Source: an uncultured Bacilli bacterium | Lineage (GTDB): Bacteria > Bacillota_I > Bacilli_A > RF39 > UBA660 | Assembly (NCBI GenBank): GCA_934130005.1 | Contig: CAKOXD010000001.1 | Span: forward strand, 113,398-177,397 | Length of the DNA stretch: 64,000 nucleotides | Reading direction: 5' to 3' | Part shown: piece by piece, positions 34,609 through 43,203 of the stretch | How the letters are laid out: each line of letters begins with the position of its first letter | Position numbering within the stretch: the stretch's first letter is position 1 | Notes under the pieces: generated by a model | The model's database searches: none | What the model saw: only the letters and a program-made list of their open reading frames with translations | Told to the model about the DNA's origin: nothing | Translations under genes and position numbers: made by a program

Positions 34609-35509
34609 ATATATCCCCCTTTATTATATCAATAAAACTTTCAATTCTAGTTTCTATTCCTGTCAAGCTATCTAAATCATCTATTATTAGATTTAAATAT
34701 GGTTTTTTTATTTTTCTAAAAACTAATTCATTAGCAAGTGAATCTGGTCCACATGGAAATGTTGAAATAAAAATAATACCATCAATTTTATCTATTACAA
34801 GCGGTATAGCACCTATATTTTCTTTGTTATATTTAAAATATAGGCTATAAGATAATTTTTTACTTAACTCATTTGTTATATCTTTATGAAACAGATCTGA
34901 ATATATTATATCTATATCATTTGATTCTAAATATTTAATTATATCTTTTCCTATTAAATTATCATATATATTATAAGGATGTCCTATTAATAATATCTTT
35001 TTTTTACTACTTTCTAATTTTTTTATATTTTCTTTAATTAATTTATTATTTTTTTCTGTTATTTTTTTTACTGCATTTTTATAAACTTTAGTGGCATATT
35101 CTTTAGAATATCCAAATTTAGTAACTATTTTTATTAATCCTTTTTCTTCAGTTTCATTATTCTCTAAATTAATATTGTAATTTAATAACTTAGTTTCAAA
35201 TATATTATTAATAATATCAAAGGTTGCTAAAAAGTTAGTACATGTTTGATTATCATTTCCATAATTTGATATTCTAGGAACTAATATATAATCACATTTA
35301 TCTAACAGATAATGAACATGTCCAATATAATTTTTCATTGAGATGCACATTTCATCAGTTGAATATTTAGATCCATTTTCCATAATTTTTTTATTTGTAG
35401 GTGGACTTACAATTAATTCTATATTAAATTCATTAAAAAAAAGCTTCCAAATATCTTTATAATAATAATAAAACAAACTTCTTGGTATTCCTATTTTTAT
35501 TTTTGCCAT
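34601..35509 (-). CDS. CoA-dehydratase-like protein, DUF2229 type (smaller)
   Basis: 302 residues. It opens IKIGIPRSLFYYYY, the typical start of DUF2229 proteins, followed by STDEMCISMKNYIGHVHYLL, NDNQTCTNFLATFD, LLIGHPYNIYDN and FISTFPCGPDSLANEL. The conserved Cys residues match those of the larger subunit in position, so both are probably iron-sulfur proteins related by duplication. It is the first gene of the three-gene operon, divergent from the DUF1540 gene with a 66-base gap. Confidence 0.8.
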   Translation of the reverse strand: MAKIKIGIPRSLFYYYYKDIWKLFFNEFNIELIVSPPTNKKIMENGSKYSTDEMCISMKNYIGHVHYLLDKCDYILVPRISNYGNDNQTCTNFLATFDIINNIFETKLLNYNINLENNETEEKGLIKIVTKFGYSKEYATKVYKNAVKKITEKNNKLIKENIKKLESSKKKILLIGHPYNIYDNLIGKDIIKYLESNDIDIIYSDLFHKDITNELSKKLSYSLYFKYNKENIGAIPLVIDKIDGIIFISTFPCGPDSLANELVFRKIKKPYLNLIIDDLDSLTGIETRIESFIDIIKGDIYE

Positions 35510-35575
35510 ATTATCACCTATATAAGTTTATGAATAGTTTTGATATTTATGTTAAAAATAATAATGAGGTGAATT

Positions 35576-35728
35576 ATGGATAATCAAAAAATAAATTGTT
35601 CAGTACATGACTGTAAACATTGTGATGACTGTTGTGATAAATGCAATTTAAAAGATATCAAAGTTTGTAATTGCAATGGTGATGGAAGTAAAAAAAACAC
35701 AATGTGTTCTAGTTATGAAAAAAAATAA
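35576..35728 (+). CDS. DUF1540-type cysteine-rich small protein
   Basis: 50 residues from an ATG at 35576 with GAGGTGA just upstream. It begins MDNQKINCSVHDCKHCDDCC and ends NTMCSSYEKK. The spacing CSVxDCxHC...C...I-V-C...CSSY fits the DUF1540 family, small Cys-rich metal-binding proteins often seen in Clostridia and other spore formers. Ten of 50 residues are Cys. It is one of the few plus-strand genes and ends in a bidirectional terminator. Function is unknown. Confidence 0.82.
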   Translation: MDNQKINCSVHDCKHCDDCCDKCNLKDIKVCNCNGDGSKKNTMCSSYEKK

Positions 35729-35750
35729 GCTTAAAAAAGCTTATTTTTAT
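35721..35750. terminator. Bidirectional terminator
   Basis: AAAAATAAGCTT/AAGCTTATTTTT hairpin (35721-35732 and 35737-35748) with an AAAA loop, between the convergent DUF1540 gene and the coiled-coil gene. Confidence 0.75.
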
Positions 35751-36526
35751 TTGTTAAACTTATCAATATTAACCGTAAAATCGCTAACTAATTCATTAAA
35801 TTTTAATAGATTATTTGCTAATTCATTTTTATCTGAATCATATTTTATTCTATCTAACTCTAATTTCCTTTTAGCACTATCAAGTTCTTCTTTAATAGTT
35901 TCTAATTTACTTTTATATTGATCAAGTTCATCTTGTTTTTTTTGATTTTCTTCTCTTTGTTGTTTTTTCATTTGTTTTATACGTTCAATTTCATTTCTTT
36001 TATACTCTTCAAATCTTTCTTTTTCAGTATTTAGTTTAGTTTGAACATTTTTAAATTCAGATATTTTAGTTTCTATTTCTGATTTTTTTTCTGTAACTTT
36101 AGCAAAAACTTCATCTTTATATTTTCTTATTTTTTCATAATCTTCTGCTTTTTTTGCTTCAAATTCATTTTGTCTTTCTTCAAGTTCTCTAAATTTATTA
36201 TCAAGTTCTTTTTTCATTTCAATGTTTTGATTATAAATGTTTTTTGCTTGAAGAATATTATTATTAGCCACTTCAAAAATACTATTTATATTATCTATTT
36301 TTACTTCTTCTTTTTCAGGTTTTACATCATCTATAGGTTCCATATCATCAAAACTAAATTCTTTATCTATATCTATCTCATTAATATCAACATTTTCAGT
36401 TTGTTCTTCGTTTACTTGTTCTTCGTTCAAGTTTTCTTCTACCTTTTCATCATTCATATTTAATGCAGGTTCTTCTGTTTCGTTTATCAATTCTATATCG
36501 TTATCTTTTCTATTTTTTTTACTCAT
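35747..36526 (-). CDS. Acidic and coiled-coil protein, paralogue of the next gene
   Basis: 259 residues. The first ~90 are acidic and probably disordered (EEPALNMNDEKVEENLNEEQ). Residues ~110-235 form a long coiled coil (LDNKFRELEERQNEFEAKK). It ends LLKFNELVSDFTVNIDKFNK, a close match to the end of the upstream protein (FKELVSQFNSG). No signal peptide or membrane segment is seen. Its start shares one base with the upstream stop, so translation is coupled. Function is unknown; a cytoskeletal or scaffold role is a guess. Confidence 0.75.
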   Translation of the reverse strand: MSKKNRKDNDIELINETEEPALNMNDEKVEENLNEEQVNEEQTENVDINEIDIDKEFSFDDMEPIDDVKPEKEEVKIDNINSIFEVANNNILQAKNIYNQNIEMKKELDNKFRELEERQNEFEAKKAEDYEKIRKYKDEVFAKVTEKKSEIETKISEFKNVQTKLNTEKERFEEYKRNEIERIKQMKKQQREENQKKQDELDQYKSKLETIKEELDSAKRKLELDRIKYDSDKNELANNLLKFNELVSDFTVNIDKFNK

Positions 36527-37734
36527 TATTTATCCTCAGGTAATTGTTGAAAACCTGAATTGAATTGAGATACTAACTCTTTAAATCTTGCACAACTTTG
36601 AGATAAATTTTTACTTTCTAATTCTAATTTTTTCTCTTCTAATTCTTTTGTCTTAGCAAATTGTTCTTTTTGAACTTGTAAATCTTTTTGAGCATTTTTA
36701 ATTTTTTCTAATTCTATTGTTTTTTCTTTTTCAAATTGTTCTTTTTCTGTTTCAAATTTTTGTCTTTCTGATGTTAATTTTTGTTCTTCTATTTCTTTAT
36801 ATTTTTCAAATTGTTCTTTTTCATCTGATAATTTTTGTTCTTCTATTTTTAATGATTCTTCTGCAAGTTTTCTTTCAGCTTTTGCAGCTTCCATATCACT
36901 ATTAAATTGTTCTTCCTCATTTTGAAGACGAATTTTTTGTGTTTTAATATATTCATTGCATTGTCTTTTTTCAGATTCTATACTTTCCTTTTGTGTTTCA
37001 ACATATTTTTTAAATTCTTCTTTTTCTTTTTCTAATTTAGTTGCTTGATCATTAAGTGATGCTTCATTTATATTTACATTTTTCTTTTGCTCGATTAAAT
37101 TAGAAATAAAATTATTAGCTCCATTTACATCATTATATAAACTATCAAATAATACATCAAAATTTGATAAAACATAACTATCATCTAATTGTTCTTTTTT
37201 ATTATCTTCTTCAATCATTTTATCCATTTCTTCATTTGTTAAACTTGGAACTACAAATTTTTTATCATCATTCTCTTCTTTTAATGGTTCTTCTTTTATT
37301 TCTTTTTCTTCTTCTACTTGTGGTTGACTAGCAACTTCTTCAACTAATTCATTTGGTTCTTGTACTTCTTCTACTTTTTCTTCTTCTTTAAATGGTAAAT
37401 TTTCTTTTGATTCTTCTTTTTCTACTGGTGAAAAATTGAACACATTAGAATTACCTACAGAAACTTCAGAAGGTACACCATTTTCAATATTATCAAAATC
37501 TAACTTTGCTACTGGAGCATCATCATTTGAAAAATCATCTAAACTAACTGGTTGAACTGGAACTGGTGGTTCTACTTCCTCATCAGTTACAGAATTTGAA
37601 GAATTCATTTGAAATGGTTGTTCGATTACTTCATCATCATAAAAATCATTAGAATCATTAACTTTTTCTGCAACATCATTTGAACTATCAACAAAAATAT
37701 TATTATAATTTTCTTGGTTTGTGTTTTCTACCAT
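36526..37734 (-). CDS. Acidic and coiled-coil protein
   Basis: 402 residues. The N-terminal ~165 residues are acidic and disordered with Pro/Val/Glu runs (EEVEPPVPVQPVSLDDF). A short ordered segment (VLFDSLYNDVNGANNFI) follows. A coiled coil of about 170 residues has degenerate 'EKEQFEKYKEIEEQKL'-like units repeated at 212-375. The end, CARFKELVSQFNSGFQQLP, matches the downstream paralogue. AAGGAGATG precedes the start. A short dyad TAGCA-TG-TGCTA (37773-37784) and a TATACT -10 lie upstream. Function is unknown. Confidence 0.75.
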   Translation of the reverse strand: MVENTNQENYNNIFVDSSNDVAEKVNDSNDFYDDEVIEQPFQMNSSNSVTDEEVEPPVPVQPVSLDDFSNDDAPVAKLDFDNIENGVPSEVSVGNSNVFNFSPVEKEESKENLPFKEEEKVEEVQEPNELVEEVASQPQVEEEKEIKEEPLKEENDDKKFVVPSLTNEEMDKMIEEDNKKEQLDDSYVLSNFDVLFDSLYNDVNGANNFISNLIEQKKNVNINEASLNDQATKLEKEKEEFKKYVETQKESIESEKRQCNEYIKTQKIRLQNEEEQFNSDMEAAKAERKLAEESLKIEEQKLSDEKEQFEKYKEIEEQKLTSERQKFETEKEQFEKEKTIELEKIKNAQKDLQVQKEQFAKTKELEEKKLELESKNLSQSCARFKELVSQFNSGFQQLPEDK

Positions 37735-37895
37735 AAAAACATCTCCTTTTTATTCTTATTCTTTTATCTATGTAGCATGTGCTAGCATAATATCATAACA
37801 AGTATATCACATTTTTTTAAAATTTGACACTTTTTTTACACTTTTTTTAATTTTTTTTCAAAAAAAAATTAAATTAAATTTTTAACTTAAATTTT

Positions 37896-38516
37896 TTAGT
37901 AATTTTTAGTACTTTTTAAATATTTTTTTATTTTTAATCTTATTCTTTGTATTGCATTATCAATAGCTTTTACATCTTTATCTACTATCTCAGCTATTTC
38001 CTTATATTCAAATCCATCTAATTTTAATTGTAATACTTGAATTTCAAAATCTGTTAAAATTTCTGTTATTTTATTTATTAATTCTTTATTACTTTCATTT
38101 GTTATTACTATATTTTCTGGATTATATTCGCTATCTCCAAGAAATGTTTCTAAATTTATAGATTCATCATTTAAATTTAATTCAAACGATATTGAATCAT
38201 TTAGTATTTTATGTTTTTGTCTATTAGCTGCAATAACTGAACTTATAATTTTTCTTTCTATACATGTTTTTGCATAAGTAAAAAATAATGTATCTTTATT
38301 TTCTTTATAATGGTTTATAGCACTATTTAATCCAAGCATACCCTCTTGAATTAAATCATTAACGTCAAGCCCAGTATTTTGACAATATTTTTTATAAAAA
38401 TTATTAGCTATTTTACTAATTAAAGGTTTGTATTTTTCATAAATTAAATCTAATGATTCCTCATTATCATTTATATAACTTAATATTTCATTGTCATTAT
38501 ATTCTTTATAATTCAA
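37896..38516 (-). CDS. sigH: RNA polymerase sigma factor, SigH-like
   Basis: 206 residues in the Spo0H/SigH group of sigma-70 factors. Region 2 contains LIYEKYKPLISKIANNFY, GLDVNDLIQEGMLGLNSAI, FFTYAKTCIERKI and AANRQKHKILNDSISF; region 4 is ITEILTDFEIQVLQLKLDG with the helix-turn-helix EYKEIAEIVDKDVKAIDNAI. The neighbours rlmB and mrnC give the same order as in Bacillus (mrnC-rlmB-yacP-sigH), here without yacP. SigH drives early sporulation genes there. With spoIVF, gerE and spoIIIAH in this window it supports a sporulation regulon. Confidence 0.88.
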   Translation of the reverse strand: MNYKEYNDNEILSYINDNEESLDLIYEKYKPLISKIANNFYKKYCQNTGLDVNDLIQEGMLGLNSAINHYKENKDTLFFTYAKTCIERKIISSVIAANRQKHKILNDSISFELNLNDESINLETFLGDSEYNPENIVITNESNKELINKITEILTDFEIQVLQLKLDGFEYKEIAEIVDKDVKAIDNAIQRIRLKIKKYLKSTKNY

Positions 38517-38517
38517 A

Positions 38518-39219
38518 CTATCCCAGCTTTCTTTGTGTCACTGCTTCATATATAATAATACCGGCTGCTACACTAGCATTTAAACTATTAGTTTTTCCAA
38601 ACATTGGAATACTTGCTACAAAATCTATATTATCTTTTACAAGTCTAGACATTCCATCTCCTTCGTTACCTATTACAATAGCAGTCTTTCCTTTATAATC
38701 AATATTTTTATAATTTGTTCCATTCATATCTGTTCCAGTAATCCAAAAACCTTGTTTTTTTAAATCTTTAATTGTATTTACGATATTAGTTACTCTTACT
38801 ATTTTAACACTCTCTGCTGTTCCTACACTTGTTTTTATTACTGTACCATTTACTTCTACACTTCTATCTTTTGGAATTATAATTCCATCTACTCCTGCCG
38901 CTTCGCATGTTCTTATAATTGCTCCTAAATTATGTGGATCTTCTAAATGATCTAATATTACAATTAATGGATTATCAATTTCTAATATATCATTTAAATT
39001 AGAATATTTATAATCATCTACATCTAATATAATTCCTTGATGTAATCCATTTACTATCTTATCCATTTCATATTTTTCCATATATTTTATTTTAATATTA
39101 TTTTTAGTCAAATAATTTATTATTTCTAAGTCTTTAAAATTTTTATATATTATTGCTTTATTGATTTTTTGTTTCTTTTTTATAGCTTCTACACTTACAT
39201 TTTTTCCATATATATACAT
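38518..39219 (-). CDS. rlmB: 23S rRNA (guanosine-2'-O)-methyltransferase RlmB
   Basis: SPOUT-class enzyme acting on G2251 (E. coli numbering) of the peptidyl-transferase P loop. The 233-residue protein opens MYIYGKNVSVEAI. It has the knot motifs LDHLEDPHNLGAIIRTCEAA, IVIGNEGDGMSRLV and SIPMFGKTNSLNASVAAGI. The position between mrnC and sigH is conserved. Confidence 0.95.
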   Translation of the reverse strand: MYIYGKNVSVEAIKKKQKINKAIIYKNFKDLEIINYLTKNNIKIKYMEKYEMDKIVNGLHQGIILDVDDYKYSNLNDILEIDNPLIVILDHLEDPHNLGAIIRTCEAAGVDGIIIPKDRSVEVNGTVIKTSVGTAESVKIVRVTNIVNTIKDLKKQGFWITGTDMNGTNYKNIDYKGKTAIVIGNEGDGMSRLVKDNIDFVASIPMFGKTNSLNASVAAGIIIYEAVTQRKLG

Positions 39220-39236
39220 ATTATCACATCCTCTTT

Positions 39237-39611
39237 TTAAGATTCATCACTTAATATATAATTAATTATATCATTTATTCTCTCACTTTTATTATTAATA
39301 TATAAATAACCTATTAATGCCTCAAAACCAGTCGCCATTTTATATGTTCTTATATCTGTATTTTTGGGTGATTTATGACTTTTGTGATTTCTTCCCCTAT
39401 ATATAACATTAATTTCTTCTTCATTAAAAAATTTACAATTTATCATTTTTTCTGTATAACATGCTTGACTTTTAGCACTTACATATTTAATTGACTCTTT
39501 CTGTAAAATATTTACATTACATATTCCTTTTTTTATTAAATATTCTCTTATATATACTTCATATATTGCATCACCTAAATATGCAAGAGCTAATACATTA
39601 ATATCTTTCAT
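39237..39611 (-). CDS. mrnC: Mini-ribonuclease III
   Basis: Matures 23S rRNA ends in Bacillota. 124 residues of RNase III catalytic domain without a dsRNA-binding domain. LALAYLGDAIYEVYIREYL holds the metal-binding Asp, YRGRNHKSHKSPK the basic patch and TGFEALIGYLYI the second acidic motif. It overlaps the start region of the nucleotidyltransferase-like gene upstream by 14 bases and is 17 bases from rlmB. Confidence 0.95.
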   Translation of the reverse strand: MKDINVLALAYLGDAIYEVYIREYLIKKGICNVNILQKESIKYVSAKSQACYTEKMINCKFFNEEEINVIYRGRNHKSHKSPKNTDIRTYKMATGFEALIGYLYINNKSERINDIINYILSDES

Positions 39612-39993
39612 AATTCTCCTTAAATTTTTTTATTTTTTCTATATCTATCTTATCTTTATCTCTATTTAAAAACTTTTTTAGTTTTATTAATTCATCTAAA
39701 TCAGTAACTGGTATATCATCTATATAGTTAATATGATTAGTATAATATGTTGTTCCAAAATTAATTATATTATCAATGAAATATATTTTTTCTCCATATT
39801 CATTTATTCTTTCAAATGAACAATTATGTTCTCTTAACAATTTATTATAATATTCTTCAGTTACAGATATATCTATATCACTTGTAAAATCTTTTATTCC
39901 ATATAGTACCATACAAGCTCCAGATATTACAACATATTTATCTTTTTCTAATTTATATTTTTTTAAAATGCAAATTATTTCTTCTTTATTCAT
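39598..39993 (-). CDS. Nucleotidyltransferase-fold protein (MNT-like)
   Basis: 131 residues. VVISGACMVLYGIKDFTSDIDISV has the small-Gly-rich start and DxD (DIDIS) of minimal nucleotidyltransferases, as in DUF6036/AbiEii-type domains. TDLDELIKLKKFLNRDKDK matches the trailing helix with DKD. It might be an orphan antitoxin-type or tRNA-modifying nucleotidyltransferase, but no HEPN or toxin gene is adjacent; it overlaps rbgA by eight bases and mrnC by 14. Function is uncertain. Confidence 0.68.
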   Translation of the reverse strand: MNKEEIICILKKYKLEKDKYVVISGACMVLYGIKDFTSDIDISVTEEYYNKLLREHNCSFERINEYGEKIYFIDNIINFGTTYYTNHINYIDDIPVTDLDELIKLKKFLNRDKDKIDIEKIKKFKENYERY

Positions 39994-40852
39994 AATTTTC
40001 TACTCTATCAAAAGTAATTCCTTTTATATATCCTTCTTTTAAATCATTAATTATAATATTGCACACTCTATCATAGTCAACTTCTCCACCTTTTATTAGG
40101 CAGCCTCTTTTTTTACCTATAGTATCAAATACTTCTATAAAATCTTCATCTAACTCTTTTACATTATATCTTTCAAGTAATATATTAGGATAATATTTAT
40201 GTAGTGTTTCAATTATATAACATACTACTTTTTCTATTGGTAAAACTTCTTCCTTAATTGCAGTTAAACTAGCAAGATTATATGCTACATTTTCTTCTTC
40301 AAATTTAGGCCATAATATTCCTGGTGTATCTAAAAGTTCTAAAGAATCATTAATTCTTATCCAACTTAGATTTTTTGTAACACCTGGTTTATTTCCAACA
40401 GTTGCGGCTTTTTTTCCAACTAATCTATTTATTAATGTTGATTTACCTACATTAGGAATTCCTGTTATAAGTATTCTTGTTTTATTTTTTTGAATTCCTT
40501 TTTCTTTTAATTTATTTACTTTTTCTTCCATTAATTCATTTGTAGCTTTTAAAATAACATTTATAGATTTTTTATCATTCAGATTAACTAAAACAACTTT
40601 ATAATTTTTATTTTCATAATAGTTAACCCATTTTTTTGTTTCAGTTAAATCACATAAATCACTCTTAGTCATAATAAGTAACCTTGGTTTATTAATAGTA
40701 AAATTATCAATATCAACTATTTTAGATGAATATGGCATTCTAGAATCAACAACTTCATAAATTACGTCTATTAAATTTAAATTTTCTTTTATGAGTCTTT
40801 TAGTTTTTGCCATATGACCTGGATACCAATTTATATTTGTTTTATTATCCAT
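39986..40852 (-). CDS. rbgA: Ribosome biogenesis GTPase A
   Basis: Circularly permuted GTPase (YlqF) needed for late 50S assembly. The start at 40852 (MDNKTNINWYPGHMAKTKR) is supported by AAAGGAG eight bases upstream and by the family N-terminus INWYPGHMAK. The motif order is permuted: G4 MTKSDL first, then G1 GIPNVGKSTLINRL, G2 PGVTKNL and G3 DTPGIL. The C-terminal AmiR/NasR-like domain ends near IKGITFDRVENYE. In Bacillus it follows rplS; here it is about 39 kb away. Confidence 0.96.
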   Translation of the reverse strand: MDNKTNINWYPGHMAKTKRLIKENLNLIDVIYEVVDSRMPYSSKIVDIDNFTINKPRLLIMTKSDLCDLTETKKWVNYYENKNYKVVLVNLNDKKSINVILKATNELMEEKVNKLKEKGIQKNKTRILITGIPNVGKSTLINRLVGKKAATVGNKPGVTKNLSWIRINDSLELLDTPGILWPKFEEENVAYNLASLTAIKEEVLPIEKVVCYIIETLHKYYPNILLERYNVKELDEDFIEVFDTIGKKRGCLIKGGEVDYDRVCNIIINDLKEGYIKGITFDRVENYE

Positions 40853-40894
40853 AAAATCAACTCCTTTAAGTTTCAAATCTATTAGATTATATCA

Positions 40895-40920
40895 TAAAAA
40901 AAATAGATTTTAAATCTATC
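40895..40920 (-). terminator. Terminator of the GNAT gene
   Basis: ATAGATTT/AAATCTAT hairpin followed on the minus strand by a run of T. Confidence 0.6.
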
Positions 40921-40981
40921 TCATTACTGATTACTAAGTTTTTTTGTTTATTTGTTTAAATTTATATATTTTTTTAATTTT

Positions 40982-41491
40982 TTATTTTAATTTTTTACCA
41001 TAATATTCAACATAAATTTCTGTTCCATCCGGATATACTTCCTTAGCATTTTTAATATGTTTTACAAATCCATAATGACTATATATCTCTTTATTTCTTA
41101 TTTCATCAGGTTCCACTCCTAATGTTAATAGATCATAACCTTTATTTTTTAAATCTTCTTCCATAAACTTATATAACTTAGAAAAATATCCTCTATTCTC
41201 ATACCCTTTATTAGTTCTAAAAGCAGTTAAATATGCAGTTGTATCATCTACTAATTTATTACTATTTTGAACAATATCACTAGTTAATACAGCAGTTGCT
41301 TCACAAATTATTTGATCATCAAGAATTCCATAATAAGGAATAATTTTACCACTTTTATAATTATTAATATTTTGTTTTTTCCAAATAATCCAATTTTTTT
41401 TATTTATTGCTAGTGATATTTCATAATCCCATTTTCTATTCATTTCTTCAATAGTAGCAATTTTACATATATAATTTTTCACTAATTTCAC
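40982..41491 (-). CDS. GNAT family N-acetyltransferase
   Basis: 169 residues. The acetyl-CoA loop appears as RTNKGYENRGYFSKLYKFME (the R/Q-x-x-G-x-G/A pattern in degenerate form), followed by LLTLGVEPDEIRNKEIYSHYGF, the typical beta5-alpha4 end of GNATs. The substrate is unknown. The gene stands alone between rbgA and the SDR gene, with gaps above 100 bases on both sides and its own terminator. Confidence 0.82.
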   Translation of the reverse strand: MKLVKNYICKIATIEEMNRKWDYEISLAINKKNWIIWKKQNINNYKSGKIIPYYGILDDQIICEATAVLTSDIVQNSNKLVDDTTAYLTAFRTNKGYENRGYFSKLYKFMEEDLKNKGYDLLTLGVEPDEIRNKEIYSHYGFVKHIKNAKEVYPDGTEIYVEYYGKKLK

Positions 41492-41631
41492 TTCCTTATA
41501 TTATTTGAATAATAAACTTTATATTTATTTCTTTTTCATAACATTTTTTCACAACAGTCATTATATATAAAATCTAATTCTTCGACACAATATTTAATTG
41601 TAATTTATCATAATTACTTTAAATTATACTA

Positions 41632-41661
41632 TAAAAAAGATAGATTTTATAGTAATCTATC
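41632..41661 (-). terminator. Terminator of the SDR gene
   Basis: GATAGATT/AATCTATC hairpin (41639-41646 and 41654-41661), then T-rich sequence on the minus strand. The rest of 41492-41727 is AT-rich and shows no gene. Confidence 0.65.
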
Positions 41662-41727
41662 ATATTTTATTAATAATCTAAATATAATTTTTAAATTATA
41701 TTACTTTTTACAAAAACATATTCAATT

Positions 41728-42510
41728 TTAGTATGTATGTCCTCCATCGACAGCTAAATTTTGAGCTGTAATATTACTAGCTTCTTCACTGCATAAAAAT
41801 AAAACCGCTTTAGCTATATCAACAGGTTCCTGTGGTCTACCCATTGGAATATCTTTTGTAAATTGAGCAAATACTGTGTCTTTTTTTGATATATCTCCTT
41901 TTGTCATTTCATCTAATGCCTTTTCCCATAAAGGTGTTCTTATAATACCTGGAAGTACACAATTTATGTTAATGTTATCTTTTGCATATTCACGTGCTAA
42001 ACATGCAGTAAGCTCTAAAACTGCTGCCTTAGTAGCTGAATAAATAGCGGCTCCACTTCCACCTAATTTAGCAGCTATACTTGATATATTAATAACTTTA
42101 CCATATTGTTGTTTTTTCATAACAGGTAAAACTGCTCTACATCCATAAACAGTTCCATTTAAATTTACATTAATTAATTTATCCATTTTAGCTATTTCCA
42201 TATCATTAAACATTTCTGCTACAAATATTCCAGCATTGTTTACTAAAATATCTATTGAACCAAATGTATTTTCTACATAATTTGCTAAAGATAAAAATTC
42301 ATCATAATTAGAAACATCAATCTTATAAGTTTCTATTCTTGTTCCATATTGACTTAACTTTTCTTTTGCTTTTTCTGCTTCTTCTAAATTTATATCAGCA
42401 ATTATTAAAGAAGCACCAGCTTTAACAAATTCTAAAGCAATCGCATAACCAAGACCCATACTTGCGCCTGTTACAATTACATTTTTTCCTCTAAAATCAT
42501 AATTTATCAT
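41728..42510 (-). CDS. Short-chain dehydrogenase/reductase
   Basis: 260 residues, classical SDR. The NAD(P) loop is TGASMGLGYAIA, Asp in ADINLEE suggests NAD preference, and NNAG, the catalytic Ser in VINISSIAA and YSATKAAV (Tyr-x-x-x-Lys) are present. PGIIRTPLWE and the C-terminal AVDGGHTY fit dehydrogenases of the 3-oxoacyl-ACP reductase/glucose dehydrogenase type, but the substrate cannot be assigned. It is a single-gene unit. Confidence 0.9.
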   Translation of the reverse strand: MINYDFRGKNVIVTGASMGLGYAIALEFVKAGASLIIADINLEEAEKAKEKLSQYGTRIETYKIDVSNYDEFLSLANYVENTFGSIDILVNNAGIFVAEMFNDMEIAKMDKLINVNLNGTVYGCRAVLPVMKKQQYGKVINISSIAAKLGGSGAAIYSATKAAVLELTACLAREYAKDNININCVLPGIIRTPLWEKALDEMTKGDISKKDTVFAQFTKDIPMGRPQEPVDIAKAVLFLCSEEASNITAQNLAVDGGHTY

Positions 42511-42595
42511 TATATCTCTCCTATCTATTATTATTTTATCACAATAATTTTAAATTACCTTTAATTATAATTCGTCTTTACATTTATTAACATAA

Positions 42596-42623
42596 TAAAA
42601 AAGTAATGTTTTAATTACTTTTT
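42596..42623 (-). terminator. Terminator of the HD gene
   Basis: AAAAAGTAAT/ATTACTTTTT hairpin overlapping the stop codon of the HD-domain gene. Confidence 0.65.
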
Positions 42624-43154
42624 ATATTTATTTTTTATTTTTACTTCTAATTCATCTAATTGTTTTTTAATTATTAATGAATGTGTCTTCTCATAGCCAT
42701 CAGCATCACATTTTTGTATTTTTAAAAGATTTAAATAAAATGATAAATTATCTATATTAATCATATTTATATCTATTTTTGTGGAATGCATTTCAATAAA
42801 TTTTATCATATATTTTCTTTTTTCTTTTGAAACTTTTAATCTTTTAAGAATCGGTTCTGAAATTTTTGAAGAAACTAAAGCATGATTTTTAAAATGCCTA
42901 ATATCTCCATCATCTTGATATGAAAAAGGTTTTCCTATATCATGTAATAATAATACTAATCTGTCTTCTTTATTTCTATCACAACAATTTATTGTAGCTA
43001 ATGTATGATCCCATACATCAAAACAATGCCACTCATTTTTTTGATCAAAACCTTCTTCATTTTTTAATTCAGGTATTATTTCAAATATTTTTTTCTCATA
43101 GTCTTTTATATTCAAAGATAATAAATATTCATATAGTTTTTCCAATTCAGACAT
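42615..43154 (-). CDS. HD domain protein
   Basis: 179 residues. The metal-binding HD residues are visible: WDHTLATINCC (first His), LLLHDIGKPFSYQDDG (HD), FKNHALVSSKI (His) and KCDADGYE (late Asp). This set resembles the HD domain of bacterial CCA-adding/poly(A) enzymes without the nucleotidyltransferase part, and is likely a phosphohydrolase. The ATG at 43154 has AGGTGAT upstream; an in-frame GTG nine bases earlier is inside that site. It is downstream of the VirD4-like gene and may be in its operon. Confidence 0.82.
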   Translation of the reverse strand: MSELEKLYEYLLSLNIKDYEKKIFEIIPELKNEEGFDQKNEWHCFDVWDHTLATINCCDRNKEDRLVLLLHDIGKPFSYQDDGDIRHFKNHALVSSKISEPILKRLKVSKEKRKYMIKFIEMHSTKIDINMINIDNLSFYLNLLKIQKCDADGYEKTHSLIIKKQLDELEVKIKNKYKK

Positions 43155-43203
43155 TTTTATCACCTACATCCAATTAAATATATTAGTACTTAAGTACATT
43201 AAT

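Noticed and set aside
36526..37734. Repetitive Gln/Glu/Lys units as a CRISPR or DNA repeat array
   Set aside because: The periodicity is at protein level (coiled-coil heptads); DNA units are degenerate and without spacers.
37773..37784. TAGCA-TG-TGCTA dyad upstream of the coiled-coil operon as an operator
   Set aside because: Only five-base arms in AT-rich sequence; no matching site elsewhere was seen, so it stays a remark in the gene entry.
41492..41727. Possible small RNA gene between the GNAT and SDR genes
   Set aside because: Only a terminator for the SDR gene is evident; no promoter or conserved RNA structure could be seen.
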